64,000 bases of DNA from positions 18,972,120-19,036,119 of the forward strand of contig JAAONU010000001.1 in the NCBI GenBank assembly GCA_012932295.1, given 5' to 3'. A program made the translations under genes and the position numbers. The notes under the pieces are model-generated. The model made no database searches. It saw only the letters and a list, made by a program, of their open reading frames with translations, and had not been told where the DNA came from. The stretch comes from Cyclina sinensis (lineage: Eukaryota; Mollusca; Bivalvia; Venerida; Veneridae). Below, one piece after another: positions 43,699-56,900 of this stretch (within the stretch, counting starts at the first letter, position 1; every line of letters starts with the position of its first letter).

Positions 43699-46600
43699 GT
43701 AAAAGTGTGTTTATTAATCAACTGAAAAAATAATTTTTCTTGTTAATACATATGTATGGCATAAAATTTATTCACGTGTTCCTTATTTAATTTACTCAAT
43801 GAAGACACGTGGGTTTTCTTTTCTTTGGGGTGTGCGGCTGTGTTTGAGAAGCCGTCCGATTCCATTATCGACGTCGTTTTCAATATTTTCGTTAGAGTTA
43901 AGAAAACTTACCAAGGTTATCCTCAATTTCTTTCGTTTAAGTTATGGCCCTTGATGATTACGTAAACATTGCTGTAAATGACAGTACTTCTATTAATAAA
44001 TCGGTGGATTTATCTCTGTAAAAACCCTCTACATTAATTATCAGTAAAAGCAAATTTTATTCTTCATTCGAACACTTTGATTTCGACGAAGTTGTAGATT
44101 TAGATATACTCAATCCACAAAATGACGAAAGAACACCACAAATGCTGTACATTCTATGCCATGACATAGAAAGTGCCATACTTTTATTAACCATTATTTT
44201 TATCAAGTGATCATTTAGGAAATGAGTTAAATTGAAATTATACTTTTTTTTTCGAAAATACAATACTGACATTGCTACAGTTTTCATTTCTTACCAAATA
44301 CATGGTGATGTATCTCTTTAATCCGATTGTAATTCTTTTTGTATCAGTAAAATAAACATAAAATAAAGAAGTTCTCAGTTCAGAAAAGTTTAAAAAAAAG
44401 GATATGGAAAAAATGTGAAGATGTGAAATGTGAAACCAATGTGGAAAGTAACTAAAATTTGAAAAAAAAAAAAGAAAAGAAAATTTCTTTTCTAGTTAAA
44501 GAAACTTAACGATTTGTCAAAATAATATATTCTTATTTTCATTTTTTTCTAATGCCTCACCAAACTTTCACCGTAAACAGGTATTTAGTTCGTAGGTAAA
44601 TTGTTTATTAACGTGTTATGTTTGATACACTATATTATATATTTTTTTTGTACATTATTGTACATTAATTTTTCATATTTGTTTTCACTGATGTAATGCT
44701 CATGAACCTTGTTAATATTTTTTTCATTGATAAAGTTTTTCTTTTTCTTCATGTTTTATACAATGTATAATAATATATAAATATTTTGAATATATATAAT
44801 AAATAAATATTTTATAGATAATATTTATTACAATGTGACTAAATTCATTTAACATATCACCCAACACACTGAGTCAATATTTCACCTGAGAAGAGACGTT
44901 GAAATCTAACTTCCAAATGAAAAAAAAAAATACAAGAAGAAAATATTGAGAAACGCTCTTTGGATAAGAACCAAGTATTTTTGGGGGTGTTTTTAATTAC
45001 TTTTCTACTGAACATAGATCGATTTTAATCCTAGCTGTTACAACAATAATAACAACAACAATCTTACATTCCAACCTGTCGACAGTTTGGGTAACATCAC
45101 AAATATGACATGTCCGTCCTACGAAAAAATGTAGCTTATGTCATGCGACGTCTATCTTGCGTGACGTGATAAAACTCTCTGCTTGCGCTGTCAGGCTGGC
45201 TCCTCGTAGTGCTAAGGGCAAGAAAGTCATGCTGGATTCCACCATGCTTTGGTCTTCTCATTTTTCTTTCACGACATCGTTATTGTTTTATTGACAGATT
45301 TTGCCTGCCTGATGCACGTGATTTTCATGCTTTTTTAAATTGAGTTCACGAGATTGAACTTTTCTCAATCTGCAATAAACAACTTTTTGATACTCTTTGA
45401 CTGCGTTTTGTACCATGTGACAATAGATTGTTACATTTCATTTATTCCAACATTTCTTATAACAGATACTGATCAAAATCTATTATGAAAAATTTTCCGA
45501 CTGAAATAATGATTTGGTTAACATTACGCTTGATAAACGGCGGTGGCTAATTAATATTTCAACAAATGGAAACGACAATGGGATGGCCAAAGTATGTGAT
45601 ATTTTAGTCCAGTGCAGATGGGATCTGTACTGTGTACGGTTAGCAGTGATGGACGTGTGATCAGATTGAAGTGTTCCCTAGCTGGTTATCTGTATACGTT
45701 TTTTTGCCAAGACAGATCAGGAGATAGGATGGCCTGTCAGCTGACACACTTGAATATTTGTAAAATCATAATTGCACAATTACGCCAATCATACACGGAT
45801 AAAAATACAATGAAGTCTTAAACATGTGTAATATTTGGGTAAAACTTGCATAACAAAATACAGAACAGAAAAGGGCATTAAAGATAATTGTAATGTCGCT
45901 TTAAAACAAACAGGTTCTGTTGAATAAAAAGTTGTATCAATAGAAAAAAAGTAAGATAAACAAAAATGAAAAAGATTTCATCTCATCGAGTTAAAAAAAG
46001 AGAATATTTTCAAAAGTCAACAATCATAAGTTAAAAAGCCAAAATACAGAAATAAACAATTTGCCATTTCGACTTTATCAAAACCAAAAGGGTTAAATGT
46101 CAACTTAAACGAAACAAAATGGCAAAAATGCATGTATCGAATACCATAGAGTGTGTTTAAAATTATCAAGATATTGACCTAAGACTGTTGATAATTTTAT
46201 AACATCAACTAAGACATATATATTTTTTGAAATGAATATAACTTCAATTTACTAGTGGTTTATGGTGTTAGTGTGAAATATTACATGGCTTTATTTTCAG
46301 GTCATCCTTTGACAAAATGTTGATGCCCGCATACGAACGTAACACCCACCGCAGACCACATGCGGACTCGAACACAGACGGGTTAAACACGGTACGTTTA
46401 TTATTTAACTTTAAATATGGAATTGAAACAATAATTCAATACACCACTGAAAGTGTATGTATATAACAGTAATGGAAGTCTTAAGTGCTTACTGTTTCTT
46501 TTCTGAATGTAACTGCATATGTCAAAGATCAGATGAAAGGTCTAATTATCGGACTTTCTTTTTTGAAAGAGGTCGCGGGATCAAATTCCAATGGCGGACT

Positions 46601-49600
46601 ATGACTGTAATTTCGAGTTCTCACTTTACTTCGAACACTAGTATCAAATTGCAGGAAACAGTCATAGAAAAAAAACAAGCGCAAAATCACCTCAATGCCT
46701 TAATCATCTATTAGTTGAAAAAAAGCGCTAGTTTTCGTGATCCAGAATAAGAAAAGTGTGTAGAGCCGTTGTTCAGATGATTTTTTTTTTTAATTTTTAT
46801 CATTTAATTTTCTTTTCAAAGTTTTTTTTTTGCATTATATCAATAATTCGAAGCTTCTTGTTTAAAAGTAAAGGAGATTTTCATGGCAGTTTTTGTTCAG
46901 TGAACGGGCAAAGAAAAAGTTTATCAAAGTTTTAACATGTGTCTCTTCCTTTAAAAAATACAGAACATTTTTCCGTCTAATTGAAAATTTACTTCTAATC
47001 AATTTGTTTGGACGAAAAATGAAGTCAGTATGAAAATCATGAATGGAAATTGATTATGTTGCAGTTTTTATGACTGAAATATTGTGTTGACTTTGATCAA
47101 ACTTTAATCCTATTAATATGTGTCTGCGTGGAATGCGATCTTTTGTTGATCTAACAGTCAGTAATCACATTTGATTTTTACGCTGCACTGTTTCAAGTCA
47201 TTTTAACAATTGGTTTTAAGATTACATTTATCTATGGTCATGATCACAGAAATTCCCTTTGAAGTACACCTACCCGAATTAACATTTTAGCCATTAAGGT
47301 TTATTTGTCGAAAGACGTCCATTCAGAACAAGTGTGGGAAATGTTAGATAATGCTATATTAACACTTGTTTTTATTGTAACTTTTGACCTCCGGTGTGCT
47401 TGATTTCCTCCTGCAAAGATGTTCTGCCTAAATCAAAGCAAAATGCACATTAAAAATGTAATGTTGAACTCGGAATTTCAAGCACGCTTAACTCAAAACT
47501 ACACCCATATCAAACAAGTTTGAACGTTCCGACACTAATGTTTCTATATATTTTGAACTGGATATGACGAACTATATATTTAGTACAGTCTTAAGAAAGT
47601 GACATCGACGAAGACATTGTTCATCTCTTAAAGAGACCGACAGACAGACCGACCCACCGAACGATCGACAGACAGACGGACAGATAGACAGACAGACATA
47701 TTTAAAAAAACTAACAACTGACAAGACGCATATAATGGCCATTTTAAATAGATGCGAGTAATATTTTCTGGTTCAGCAGCTACAATCTTTTCATAAGTAA
47801 AAAAATAAATATTTAAGTAATCAGACAGATTTATTAGTTTTAAAATATATTTTTTAAAGAAATAAAACAAAATAATCAAAAACAAAGAATAGAAAAAGAG
47901 TCTCTTTTCATGTTCGGTAATGAACCAACATTCTATCATTAACCCTTTTCTGAAAGTATAGTAGCATACTCCAAGCAAGACTATTCAACGGGTTAAAGAA
48001 ATCAAATTCAAAAAGTGCAAAGAAAACCGGAGCTTTCTAAAACTACTAATACATGTCTTCAGACATTTAACCCCCAGTTTAGTGATGTAGTGATTTCATT
48101 CCTACAAAACTGTTTTGCATAAATGATTGTATATCAACATTTTGTCTCTGCAAACTCTAAGTAATCATATTTTGTTATACTTTGTTTCTTTGGGCAAACT
48201 GTAAACTTGTGAACAAACTGTGAACATTAAATTTCAACGAAGATTTATTTGATATTTCAGGGTTACTTTCATGTTGTAGAGGGTATATCTACTGGTCTAG
48301 AGCTGGCTGTGGAAGAGTGTAAGCACCAGTTCTTCTGGGATCTCTGGAACTGTCCTGTTACAGAGAATACCATCATCTCGAAATCAGCCAACAGCAAAGG
48401 TAATTTGAACAACAAATGCACACTTACTTGATTGCTATATGCGGTAAGGAAACATCTTTCAGCATGTGTTCTTCTTCAGATAATTTTTTTTAAAGAGAAT
48501 GAGTCTGTAAAATTCATATACAGCATATCTGTAAAACTCATATACAGCATAAATTTTAGGTGTGCCACATATAATGACCATTATTAATGCTAAACATGAA
48601 AAGTACTTCTTTCTTTTTTATTTTTAGAATTACCTTTTTCATTTCCTAAAAAAGAGATATTTCTAGTCTTATAGATTAGTTTGAAAACGTAAGTGTTAAG
48701 TTATGTAACAGTGTCTCGACATTAAGCAAGGATGAAATACCCCTTTTTCGTTAAAAAGGCATTAAGAAACCTTAAACAGCTATGGTCAGCTATCTTTCTA
48801 AAAGAAATAACATCTCAAAGTCAGAAAACAGTCAAATTTTTATGTAACAAATTTTCTCGCTGCGAATACTTCTTTCTCGAAGCGTGCAGAAGATAAAGGT
48901 ACTGTATGATATAAACTGGAAAACGAGATACAGTCTGTATCTCAGGGATGTATAACACTGCCGTATGCTAAATTATTAAATCTTAGGCCTCGTGAAAGTT
49001 TAAGCTTTACAGCTAAGTGAGCTTTGACATCTACAGACGAGTGTGAGCTTTGACATCTACAGATGAGTGTAAGCTTTGACATCTACAGACGAGTGTGAGC
49101 TTTGACATCTACAGACGAGTGTGAGCTTTGACATCTACAGACGAGTGTAAGCTTTGACATCTACAGACGAGTGTAAGCTTTGACATCTACAGACGAGTGT
49201 GAGCTTTGACATCTACAGACGAGTGTAAACTTTGACATTTACAGATGAGTGCAAGCTTATATCTTCACACAGCGTGGTTATTTGCATCTATCCCAAGATG
49301 GTTAAATCTACTATTTCGAAATGAACAAACAAATTAGTAAATATCCTTATTACATATTTTCAGGAACACGTGAGGTGGCGTTCTTGCAGGCCGTATCAGC
49401 AGCCGGTATTATGTACTCTGTGACCAAAACCTGTAACCGTAAGGACAACAATCTGTGTGGGTGTGGCTCGGTTGATAAAGACCCGTTCACAACAGGTAAA
49501 GTATTACATCTAGTCATGCTTCTTCTTTTCTGCCGAAAGTATTCCACCATCTGTACCTCTGTTTTCTTCGTTGAAGTTCTCGCTCTGTTAATATAATGCT

Positions 49601-50648
49601 CAGAACGACAAATGACTGTTTCTTTGTTCTTCATGTATAGATGGCAAACGTATACATTATCAACATTGTGAAGATAAAATTTCTTGTAGGAACACTTAAC
49701 TGGAAATGGGGAGGTTGCAGTCACAATGTTAAATTTGGCGAAAAGGTTGCAAAGCTTTTCTTGAGGACTGAAACAGCGGCCACCAATATTAACCAAGTTC
49801 TCAAAAGCCACAATGAAAGAGCTGGCCATAGGGTATGAAATCTTCTTTGCGTTTTGTATTAGAATAAGTACATACGTTTTGAATTCGTAAAATAAGCACA
49901 CATCTCACTTTCTTCGCTTTATGAGAAACGTTGAATTTCGGATCTGAAGTATGTACAGATTTCTTTTATTTATGCACAGTTAACAAATCTAAAAAGCCAT
50001 TCGAGGATTGTTGAATTTGAAATAAATCCATTTTTTTGCATTATCTTTTGGACAAGTATAACAATCAGTGGTTTCCAACAATGCATTTTAGCAGCTAAAC
50101 TTTAAAGATTTGCCACTGTATCATCATACTATTTCGTTTTTAAGGCTATAAAACGGACAATGAAAACTCTTTGCAAGTGCCATGGTCCTACCGGAAGTTG
50201 TACTATGAGGACGTGTTGGAAGACGCTTGCGGAATTCCGGGTCGTCGGAGCGGTTCTAAGGAAGAAATACAAGCGTTCAAAAGATATTCGTCACATGAAA
50301 GGTTTTAGACACCACAGTAACAAAGTAACACATCCACAAGTGACAAGAATTTCAAAACATGATTTAGTGTATTTTGAAGACTCTCCTAATTATTGCGAAA
50401 CCGATAACTCCATTGGCTATCTCGGAACTCTTGGAAGAGAATGTTTGAAGCTAGAAAAGGGTGCTAATAAAACTTCGATGAAGAAATTTCTAAGAAACAG
50501 TTGTAAAAGGCTGTGTAAGAATTGTGGACATAGAATTGAAAAGGTAGTTTATGAAGACATTTACAAATGTGACTGTGAGTTCAAATGGTGCTGCTCTGTT
50601 GATTGTAAGAAGTGTAAGAGAAAAATGTCCAAATACTACTGCAAATAA
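43619..50648 (+). CDS. Wnt8: Wnt ligand, Wnt8-like (complete, 6 exons)
   Basis: Secreted lipid-modified signalling ligand for Frizzled/LRP receptors. Exons 43619-43698, 46301-46391, 48261-48399, 49364-49495, 49690-49832 and 50145-50648 sum to 1,089 nt (362 residues), all GT-AG and in phase. Residues 1-22 form a hydrophobic signal peptide (YIFVSFIIHFHLVGF). Family motifs are VEECKHQFFWDLWNCP, GTREVAFLQAVSAAGIMY, WKWGGCSHNVKFGE, and CKCHGPTGSCTMRTCW, in which Ser213 is the site acylated by Porcupine. The 22 visible cysteines include the terminal CNCEFKWCC-type block (here CDCEFKWCC). The C-terminal YFEDSPNYCE...GRECL and the length favour Wnt8 over other subfamilies; a tree would confirm it. 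An NKT glycosylation site lies in GANKTS. Confidence 0.87.
43699..46300 (+). other. Wnt8-like intron 1
   Basis: 2.6 kb, AT-rich with simple-sequence runs; no gene or known transposon seen. Confidence 0.65.
46301..46391 (+). CDS. Wnt8: Wnt8-like exon 2
   Basis: 91 nt between 'ttattttcag' and gtacgt. Encodes SSFDKMLMPAYERNTHRRPH followed by ADSNTDGLNT. The sequence itself is not conserved enough to recognise; support comes from splice sites and phases (2 to 0). Confidence 0.7.
46392..48260 (+). other. Wnt8-like intron 2
   Basis: 1.9 kb; holds a GACA-type microsatellite at 47634-47700. Otherwise nothing recognised. Confidence 0.7.
47634..47700 (+). repeat. GACA/GACC microsatellite
   Basis: Imperfect (gaca)n/(gacc)n run, for example 'cgacagacagacggacagat'. 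The complementary open frame reads as a short Arg/Ser repeat and is not coding. Confidence 0.9.
48261..48399 (+). CDS. Wnt8: Wnt8-like exon 3
   Basis: Acceptor 'gatatttcag' and donor gtaatt. Encodes GYFHVVEGISTGLELAVEEC then KHQFFWDLWNCP, the conserved Wnt N-terminal cysteine pair. Phase 0 to 1. Confidence 0.88.
48400..49363 (+). other. Wnt8-like intron 3
   Basis: 964 bp, including the 26-bp minisatellite at 49017-49252, which ends about 110 bp before the next exon. Confidence 0.75.
49017..49252 (+). repeat. 26-bp minisatellite, nine copies, in a Wnt8-like intron
   Basis: Unit '(g/a)agctttgacatctacag' + 'acgagtgt' repeated nine times with single-base variants (gag/aag start, acgag/atgag). 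The last copy is the most diverged. Confidence 0.95.
49364..49495 (+). CDS. Wnt8: Wnt8-like exon 4
   Basis: Acceptor 'catattttcag' and donor gtaaag. Encodes GTREVAFLQAVSAAGIMYSV then TKTCNRKDNNLCGCG, a strongly conserved Wnt block. Phase 1 to 1. Confidence 0.9.
49690..49832 (+). CDS. Wnt8: Wnt8-like exon 5
   Basis: Acceptor 'tttcttgtag' and donor gtatga. Encodes WKWGGCSHNVKFGEKVAKLF then INQVLKSHNERAGHR, the 'GGCSDNV' and 'HNNEAGR' blocks of Wnts. Phase 1 to 0. Confidence 0.9.
49833..50144 (+). other. Wnt8-like intron 5
   Basis: 312 bp; nothing recognised. Confidence 0.8.
50145..50648 (+). CDS. Wnt8: Wnt8-like exon 6 (acylation site and Cys-rich C-terminal domain)
   Basis: Acceptor 'cgtttttaag'. 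It opens with AIKRTMKTLCKCHGPTGSC and TMRTCW, including the acylated Ser, and ends in the Cys-rich linker and C-terminal fold (NSCKRLCKNCG, CDCEFKWCCSVDC). Stop TAA at 50646-50648 lies inside an AATAAA hexamer (50644-50649); a second AATAAA is at 50668-50673, implying a very short 3' UTR if used. Confidence 0.92.
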   Translation, partial: AIKRTMKTLCKCHGPTGSCTMRTCWKTLAEFRVVGAVLRKKYKRSKDIRHMKGFRHHSNKVTHPQVTRISKHDLVYFEDSPNYCETDNSIGYLGTLGRECLKLEKGANKTSMKKFLRNSCKRLCKNCGHRIEKVVYEDIYKCDCEFKWCCSVDCKKCKRKMSKYYCK

Positions 50649-52004
50649 AATTATCAAACAATGGTGAAATAAACAATCACCTAACATTTCGAACGCTTGT
50701 GCTATTTGAAGTTACACAAATTTATCAACTAAGTTATATTAAGAATCACATAACGACGACGTAGGTTAATAAGATTTCAGACTCAGTACATGCTGATTTC
50801 AAGACACTTGTCTGAAGAACAGATAGATTCTTTAATTACTGTTACGCTTTCACAGCTAGGTGGGCTGAGATGCGCAGTGTATCTGATGTCTATTCAAAAG
50901 GCTGAGCCGCATGCTTGTACTTGGGTTCGAATCCAGGACCTGCTGACCTACCAACATAATCACTACTGAGTTATCGAGGCTTACATGTTGTAAGAACAGG
51001 GACCGTTTTTTTATTGTTATGTACGACCATATTTTCAAATCCATCTGTACTAAGTCATTGATTTCGAAATTGTATTTTAATTATCGACGATCGTTTAGGT
51101 TTTACTGAAGTTTGCGTGCATAAAAATCACGTGGGTTTTGCTTCATTGACGACAAGAAAAAATCTCTTTTTGAATAGAAATGTTTGGATTGTTATTAAAC
51201 GTTTGTATTGTATGCGATAAGTCATTGTTGAACGAGCGTAATGCATATTCTTGATTCATTTCATCTGTAAAAAACCAAATGAGATTCCGTGGACAAGTTT
51301 TTATTAATCTTAATTTTGTCATTGTCATATTTGTAATTACAATTGCAAAAATGAGACACAAATATTTTGACCATTATTCACATTGTTGACCATTTATGTT
51401 TGTTATTATAAAGGCTAGGTAAATGAAACGAACGAATACTTGATAATATCGTTGTAATCAACAAATATTATCAGTGCTTAAAGACAAGTTTCGTCTATTT
51501 TCATGGATTCTGTTAAACTGTATTGCACAATTATGTTGTGCTGTTGTTATAATTAAACTATTTTTCTGTGCAAGATACTCATTGCATTTCATATCGCTAT
51601 GTCTATTTTGTCTTTAAACTTTAATTGTAAACAAACCAAAAAACAAACAAAAACACAAAAAACAGTAATGTCGATTATAAGAAAACAAGAGCCATCAAAT
51701 GAAACTGTCTCATACGTTTCACCAGGTTGTTGACAGCAATAAAATTGTTTATTTTTATGTAAATAATAATAACGAAATATTGTTATCATAAAAACACATT
51801 TACAGGGATATGAGAATGCTAAATAAGATGGACTAGAGCTGTCCACCTTAATTGTTTACAGTTAAGGGCCTGCCCGTTAGGCGTTTGTAAAGGGTCTGTG
51901 GTCTGTTGGTGTCCGCTCCCCACCTGAACTTTCTTCTATCTTCATGAAAGACAGAAATAGGTCTCTTTCCATAGAGATGATTGATTGACACGATAACTTA
52001 ATCG
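50649..52004. other. spacer between Wnt gene and satellite
   Basis: About 1.36 kb. It contains a perfect B-box word GGTTCGAATCC (50924-50934) without a convincing A box, possibly a SINE relic, and otherwise nothing recognisable. Confidence 0.45.
50856..50960 (+). repeat. possible SINE relic (isolated B box)
   Basis: 'ttgggttcgaatccagga' contains a consensus pol III B box in a T-arm-like hairpin. Upstream, 'aggtgggctgagatgcgca' is only vaguely A-box-like. No target duplication found. Confidence 0.3.
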
Positions 52005-52326
52005 AAAACCTTCTAAGGAACGTTAAAAATACAAACCAAACTGATATCCTGCAGAATATCAAAACAATAAACTACTGAAACCCTACTGAGGCACGTTATA
52101 TTAACATGGATAACTGAAATCTTACTGGTGGATGTTAAAACAACAAACCTAACTAAAACCCTACTGAAGCATGTTAAAATAACATACCGAATTAAAATCC
52201 TACTGAAGCATGTTAAAATAACATACCGAATTAAAATCCTACTGAAGCATGTTAAAATAACATACCGAATTAAAATCCTACTGAAGCATGTTAAAATAAC
52301 ATACCGAATTAAAATCCTACTGAAGC

Positions 52327-53940
52327 ATGTTTAAACAATTAACCTTTCTGAAACCCTGCTGAGGATGTTAAAACAACAAACCTAACTAAAACCCTACTGA
52401 AGCATGTTAAAATAACATACCGAATTAAAATCCTACTGAAGCATGTTAAAATAACATACCGAATTAAAATCCTACTGAAGCATGTTAAAATAACATACCG
52501 AATTAAAATCCTACTGAAGCATGTTTTAACAATAAACCTTTCTGAAACCCTGCTGAGGATGTTAAAACAACAAACCTAACTAAAATCCCTACTGAAGCAT
52601 GTTAAAATAACATACCGAATTAAAATCCTACTGAAGCATGTTAAAATAACATACCGAATTAAAATCCTACTGAAGCATGTTAAAATAACATACCGAATTA
52701 AAATCCTACTGAAGCATGTTTAAACAATAAACCTTTCTGAAACCCTGCTGAGGATGTTAAAACAACAAACCTATCTAAAACCCTACTGAAGCATGTTAAA
52801 ATAATATACCGAATTAAAATCCTAATGAAGCATGTTAAAATAACGTACCGAATTAAAATCCTACTAAAGCATGTTAAAATAACATACCGAATTAAAATCC
52901 TACTGAAGCATGTTAAAATAACATACCGAATTAAAATCCTACTGAAACATGTTAAAATAACATACCGAATTAAAACCCTACTGAAGCATGTTAAAATAAC
53001 ATACCGAATTAAAATCCTACTGAAGCATGTTAAAATAACATACCGAATTAAAATCCTACTGAAGCATGTTAAAATAACATACCGAATTAAAATCCTACTG
53101 AAGCATGTTTAAACAATAAACCTTTCTGAAACCCTGCTGAGGATGTTAAAACAACAAACCTAACTAAAACCCTACTGAAGCATGTTAAAATAACATACCG
53201 AATTAAAATCCTACTGAAGCATGTTAAAATAACATACCGAATTAAAACCCTACTGAAGCATGTTAAAATAACATACCGAATTAAAATCCTACTGAAGCAT
53301 GTTAAAATAACATACCGAATTAAAATCCTACTGAAGCATGTTAAAATAACATACCGAATTAAAATCCTACTGAAGCATGTTAAAATAACATACCGAATTA
53401 AAATCCTACTGAAGCATGTTTAAATAACATACCGAATTAAAATCCTACTGAAGCATGTTTAAACAATAAACCTTTCTGAAACCCTGCTGAGGATGTTAAA
53501 ACAACAAACCTAACTAAAACCCTACTGAAGCATGTTAAAATAACATACCGAATTAAAATCCTACTGAAGCATGTTAAAATAACATACCGAATTAAAATCC
53601 TACTGAAGCATGTTAAAATAACGTACCGAATTAAAATCCTACTGAAGCATGTTAAAATAACATACCGAATTAAAACCCTACTGAAGCATGTTAAAATAAC
53701 ATACCGAATTAAAATCCTACTGAAGCATGTTTAAATAACATACTGAATTAAAACCCTACTGAAGCATGTTAAAATAACATACCGAATTAAAATCCTACTG
53801 AAGCATGTTAAAATAACATACCGAATTAAAATCCTACTGAAGCATGTTAAAATAACATACCGAATTAAAATCCTACTGAAGCATGTTAAAATAACATACC
53901 GAATTAAAATCCTACTGAAGCATATTTAAACAATAAACCT
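52327..53940 (+). repeat. higher-order repeats in the type A zone
   Basis: A two-monomer marker, 'caataaacctttctgaaacc' then 'ctgctgaggatgttaaaac', recurs at 52336, 52530, 52725, 53114, 53464 and 53931. Spacings are 194, 195, 389, 350 and 467 bp, close to 5, 5, 10, 9 and 12 monomers of 39 bp. The blocks differ only in the number of type A monomers, as expected from unequal exchange. Confidence 0.85.
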
Positions 53941-56900
53941 TTCTGAAACCCTGCTGAGGATGTTAAAACAACAAACCTAACTATAACCTTACTGAAGACC
54001 TTAAATTACCAAACCTAACTCAAACCCTACTGAGAAACGTTAAAATACCAAACCTTACTAAATCCCTACTGAAGACGTTAAATAACCAAACCTTATAAAA
54101 CCCTATTGAGGACGTGAAATTACCAAACCTAACTCAAACCCTACTGAGGACGTCAAAGTACTAAACCTAATTTAAACCCTACTGAGGGACGTTAAAATAC
54201 CAAACCCAACTAAAACCCTACTGAGGATGTTAAATTACCAAACAATATTAAAACCCGACATAGGAACGTTAAAATACCAAACCTAACTAAAACCCTACTG
54301 AGGACGTTAAATAACCAAACCTAATTAAGACCCTACTGAAGACGTTAAAATACCAGACCTAACTAAAACCGTACTGAGGACGTTAAATTACCCAACCTAA
54401 CTAAAACCCTACTGAGGACCATAAATTACCAAACCTAACGAAAACCCTACTGAGGACGTTAAATAACCAAACCTAATTAAAACTCTACTGAAGACGTTAA
54501 AATATCAGACCTCACTAAAACCGTACTGAGGACGTTAAATTACCAAACCTAACTAAAACCCTACTGAGGACCATAAATTACCAAACCTTACGAAAACCCT
54601 ACTGAGGACGTTAAATAACCAAACCTAATTAAAATTCTACTGTAGACCTTAACATACCATACCTAACTAAAACCCTACTGAGGACGTTAAATTACCAAAC
54701 CTAAATTAAACCCTACTGAGGGACGTTAAAATACCAAACCTAATAAAACCCTACTGAGGACGTTAAATTACCAAACCTAACTAAAACCCTACTGAGGACG
54801 TCAAATAACCAACCTAATTAAAACCCTACTGAAGACGCAAAAATACCAGACCTAACTAAAACCCTACTGAGGACGTTAAAATACCAAACCTAATAAAACC
54901 CTACTGAGGGACGTTAAAATACCAAACCTTATAAAACCCTACTGAGGACGTTAAATTACTAAACCTAACTAAAACCCTACTGAGGGACGTTAAAATACCA
55001 GACCTAACTAAAACCCTACTAAGGACGTTAAATTACCAAATCTAACTAAAACCCTACAGAGGACGTCAAATAACCAAACCTTATTAAAACCATACTGAAG
55101 ACGCTAAAATACCAGACCTAACTAAACCCCTACTGAGGACGTTAAAATACCAAACCTAATAAAACCCTACTGAGGACGTTAAATTACTAAACCTAACTAA
55201 AACCCTGCTGAGGGACGTTAAAATACCAGACATAACTAAAACCCTACTAAGGACGTTAAATTACCAAACCTAACTAAAACCCTTCTGAGGGACGTTAAAA
55301 TACCAAACCTAACTAAAACCCTACTGAGGGACGTTAAAACAACATATCTGATTGAAGGGACGATAAAACAAAACTTACTGAAATCAAACTGATGGATATA
55401 AAAACAGTATTCCTAATTGAAATCGTAAAAAATAACATAAATCACTAAAATCTTACTGAGGGGCATACAAATAACGTGCCTAATTGAACCCACTGAAAGA
55501 TGTTAAAATAAAATACCTATCTGAAATTCTAATAAAGGATGTTAAAACAACATACCTAACTAAAACCCTACTGAAGCATCTTTAAACAACCAAACCTAGC
55601 AGAAACCCTGCTGAGGAATGTTTGAAGAACATACCTAACAGAAACCCAACTGAGGGATGTTTAAAAACATACCTAACAGAAACCCCACTGAGGAATGTTT
55701 AAACAACATTCCTAACTGAAACTCTACTTAGGATGTTTTAACAACATACCCAACAGAAACCCTACTGAGGGATGTTTAAAAACATACCTAACAGAAACCC
55801 CACTGAAGGATGTTTAAACAACATACCGAACAGAAACCCTACTGAGAGATGTTTAAACAACATACCTAACAGAAACCCTACTGACGGATGTTTAAACAAT
55901 ATACCCAACTGAAGCTCTACTGAGGATGTTTAAACAACATACCTAACAGAAACCTTACTGAGGGATCTTTAAACAACATACCTAACAGAAACCCTACTGA
56001 GCGATGTTTTAACAATATATCCAACTGAAACCTTACTGAGGGATTTTAAAACAACATACCTAACAAGAACCCTACTGAGCAATGTTAAAACAACATACCT
56101 AACTGAAACCCAACTGAGGGATGTTTAAACAACATACCTAACAGAAATCCTTCTGAGCGATGTTCAAACAACATACCTAACAGAAACCCTACTGAGCGAT
56201 GTTAAAACAACAAACCTAACTAAAACCCTACTGAAGCATGTTAAAATAACATACCGAATTAAAATCCTACTGAAGCATGTTAAAATAACATACCGAATTA
56301 AAATCCTACTGAAGCATGTTAAAATAACGTACCGAATTAAAATCCTACTGAAGCATGTTAAAATAACATACCGAATTAAAACCCTACTGAAGCATGTTAA
56401 AATAACATACCGAATTAAAATCCTACTGAAGCATGTTTAAATAACATACTGAATTAAAACCCTACTGAAGCATGTTAAAATAACATACCGAATTAAAATC
56501 CTACTGAAGCATGTTAAAATAACATACCGAATTAAAATCCTACTGAAGCATGTTAAAATAACATACCGAATTAAAATCCTACTGAAGCATGTTAAAATAA
56601 CATACCGAATTAAAATCCTACTGAAGCATATTTAAACAATAAACCTTTCTGAAACCCTGCTGAGGATGTTAAAACAACAAACCTAACTATAACCTTACTG
56701 AAGACCTTAAATTACCAAACCTAACTCAAACCCTACTGAGAAACGTTAAAATACCAAACCTTACTAAATCCCTACTGAAGACGTTAAATAACCAAACCTT
56801 ATAAAACCCTATTGAGGACGTGAAATTACCAAACCTAACTCAAACCCTACTGAGGACGTCAAAGTACTAAACCTAATTTAAACCCTACTGAGGGACGTTA

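Noticed and set aside
45612..45821. 69-residue frame in Wnt intron 1 as an extra exon
   Set aside because: No family motif, and exon 1 (43698) joins exon 2 (46301) in phase without it.
49350..49901. 183-residue minus-strand frame
   Set aside because: It is the antisense shadow of Wnt exons 4 and 5, whose sense frame has clear family motifs.
52128..53112. Open frames of 13-residue repeats (HVKITYRIKILLK) in the satellite, as a possible repeat protein
   Set aside because: The 39-bp period automatically keeps a frame open; the frame breaks at marker monomers, and no start, splice or promoter signal accompanies it.
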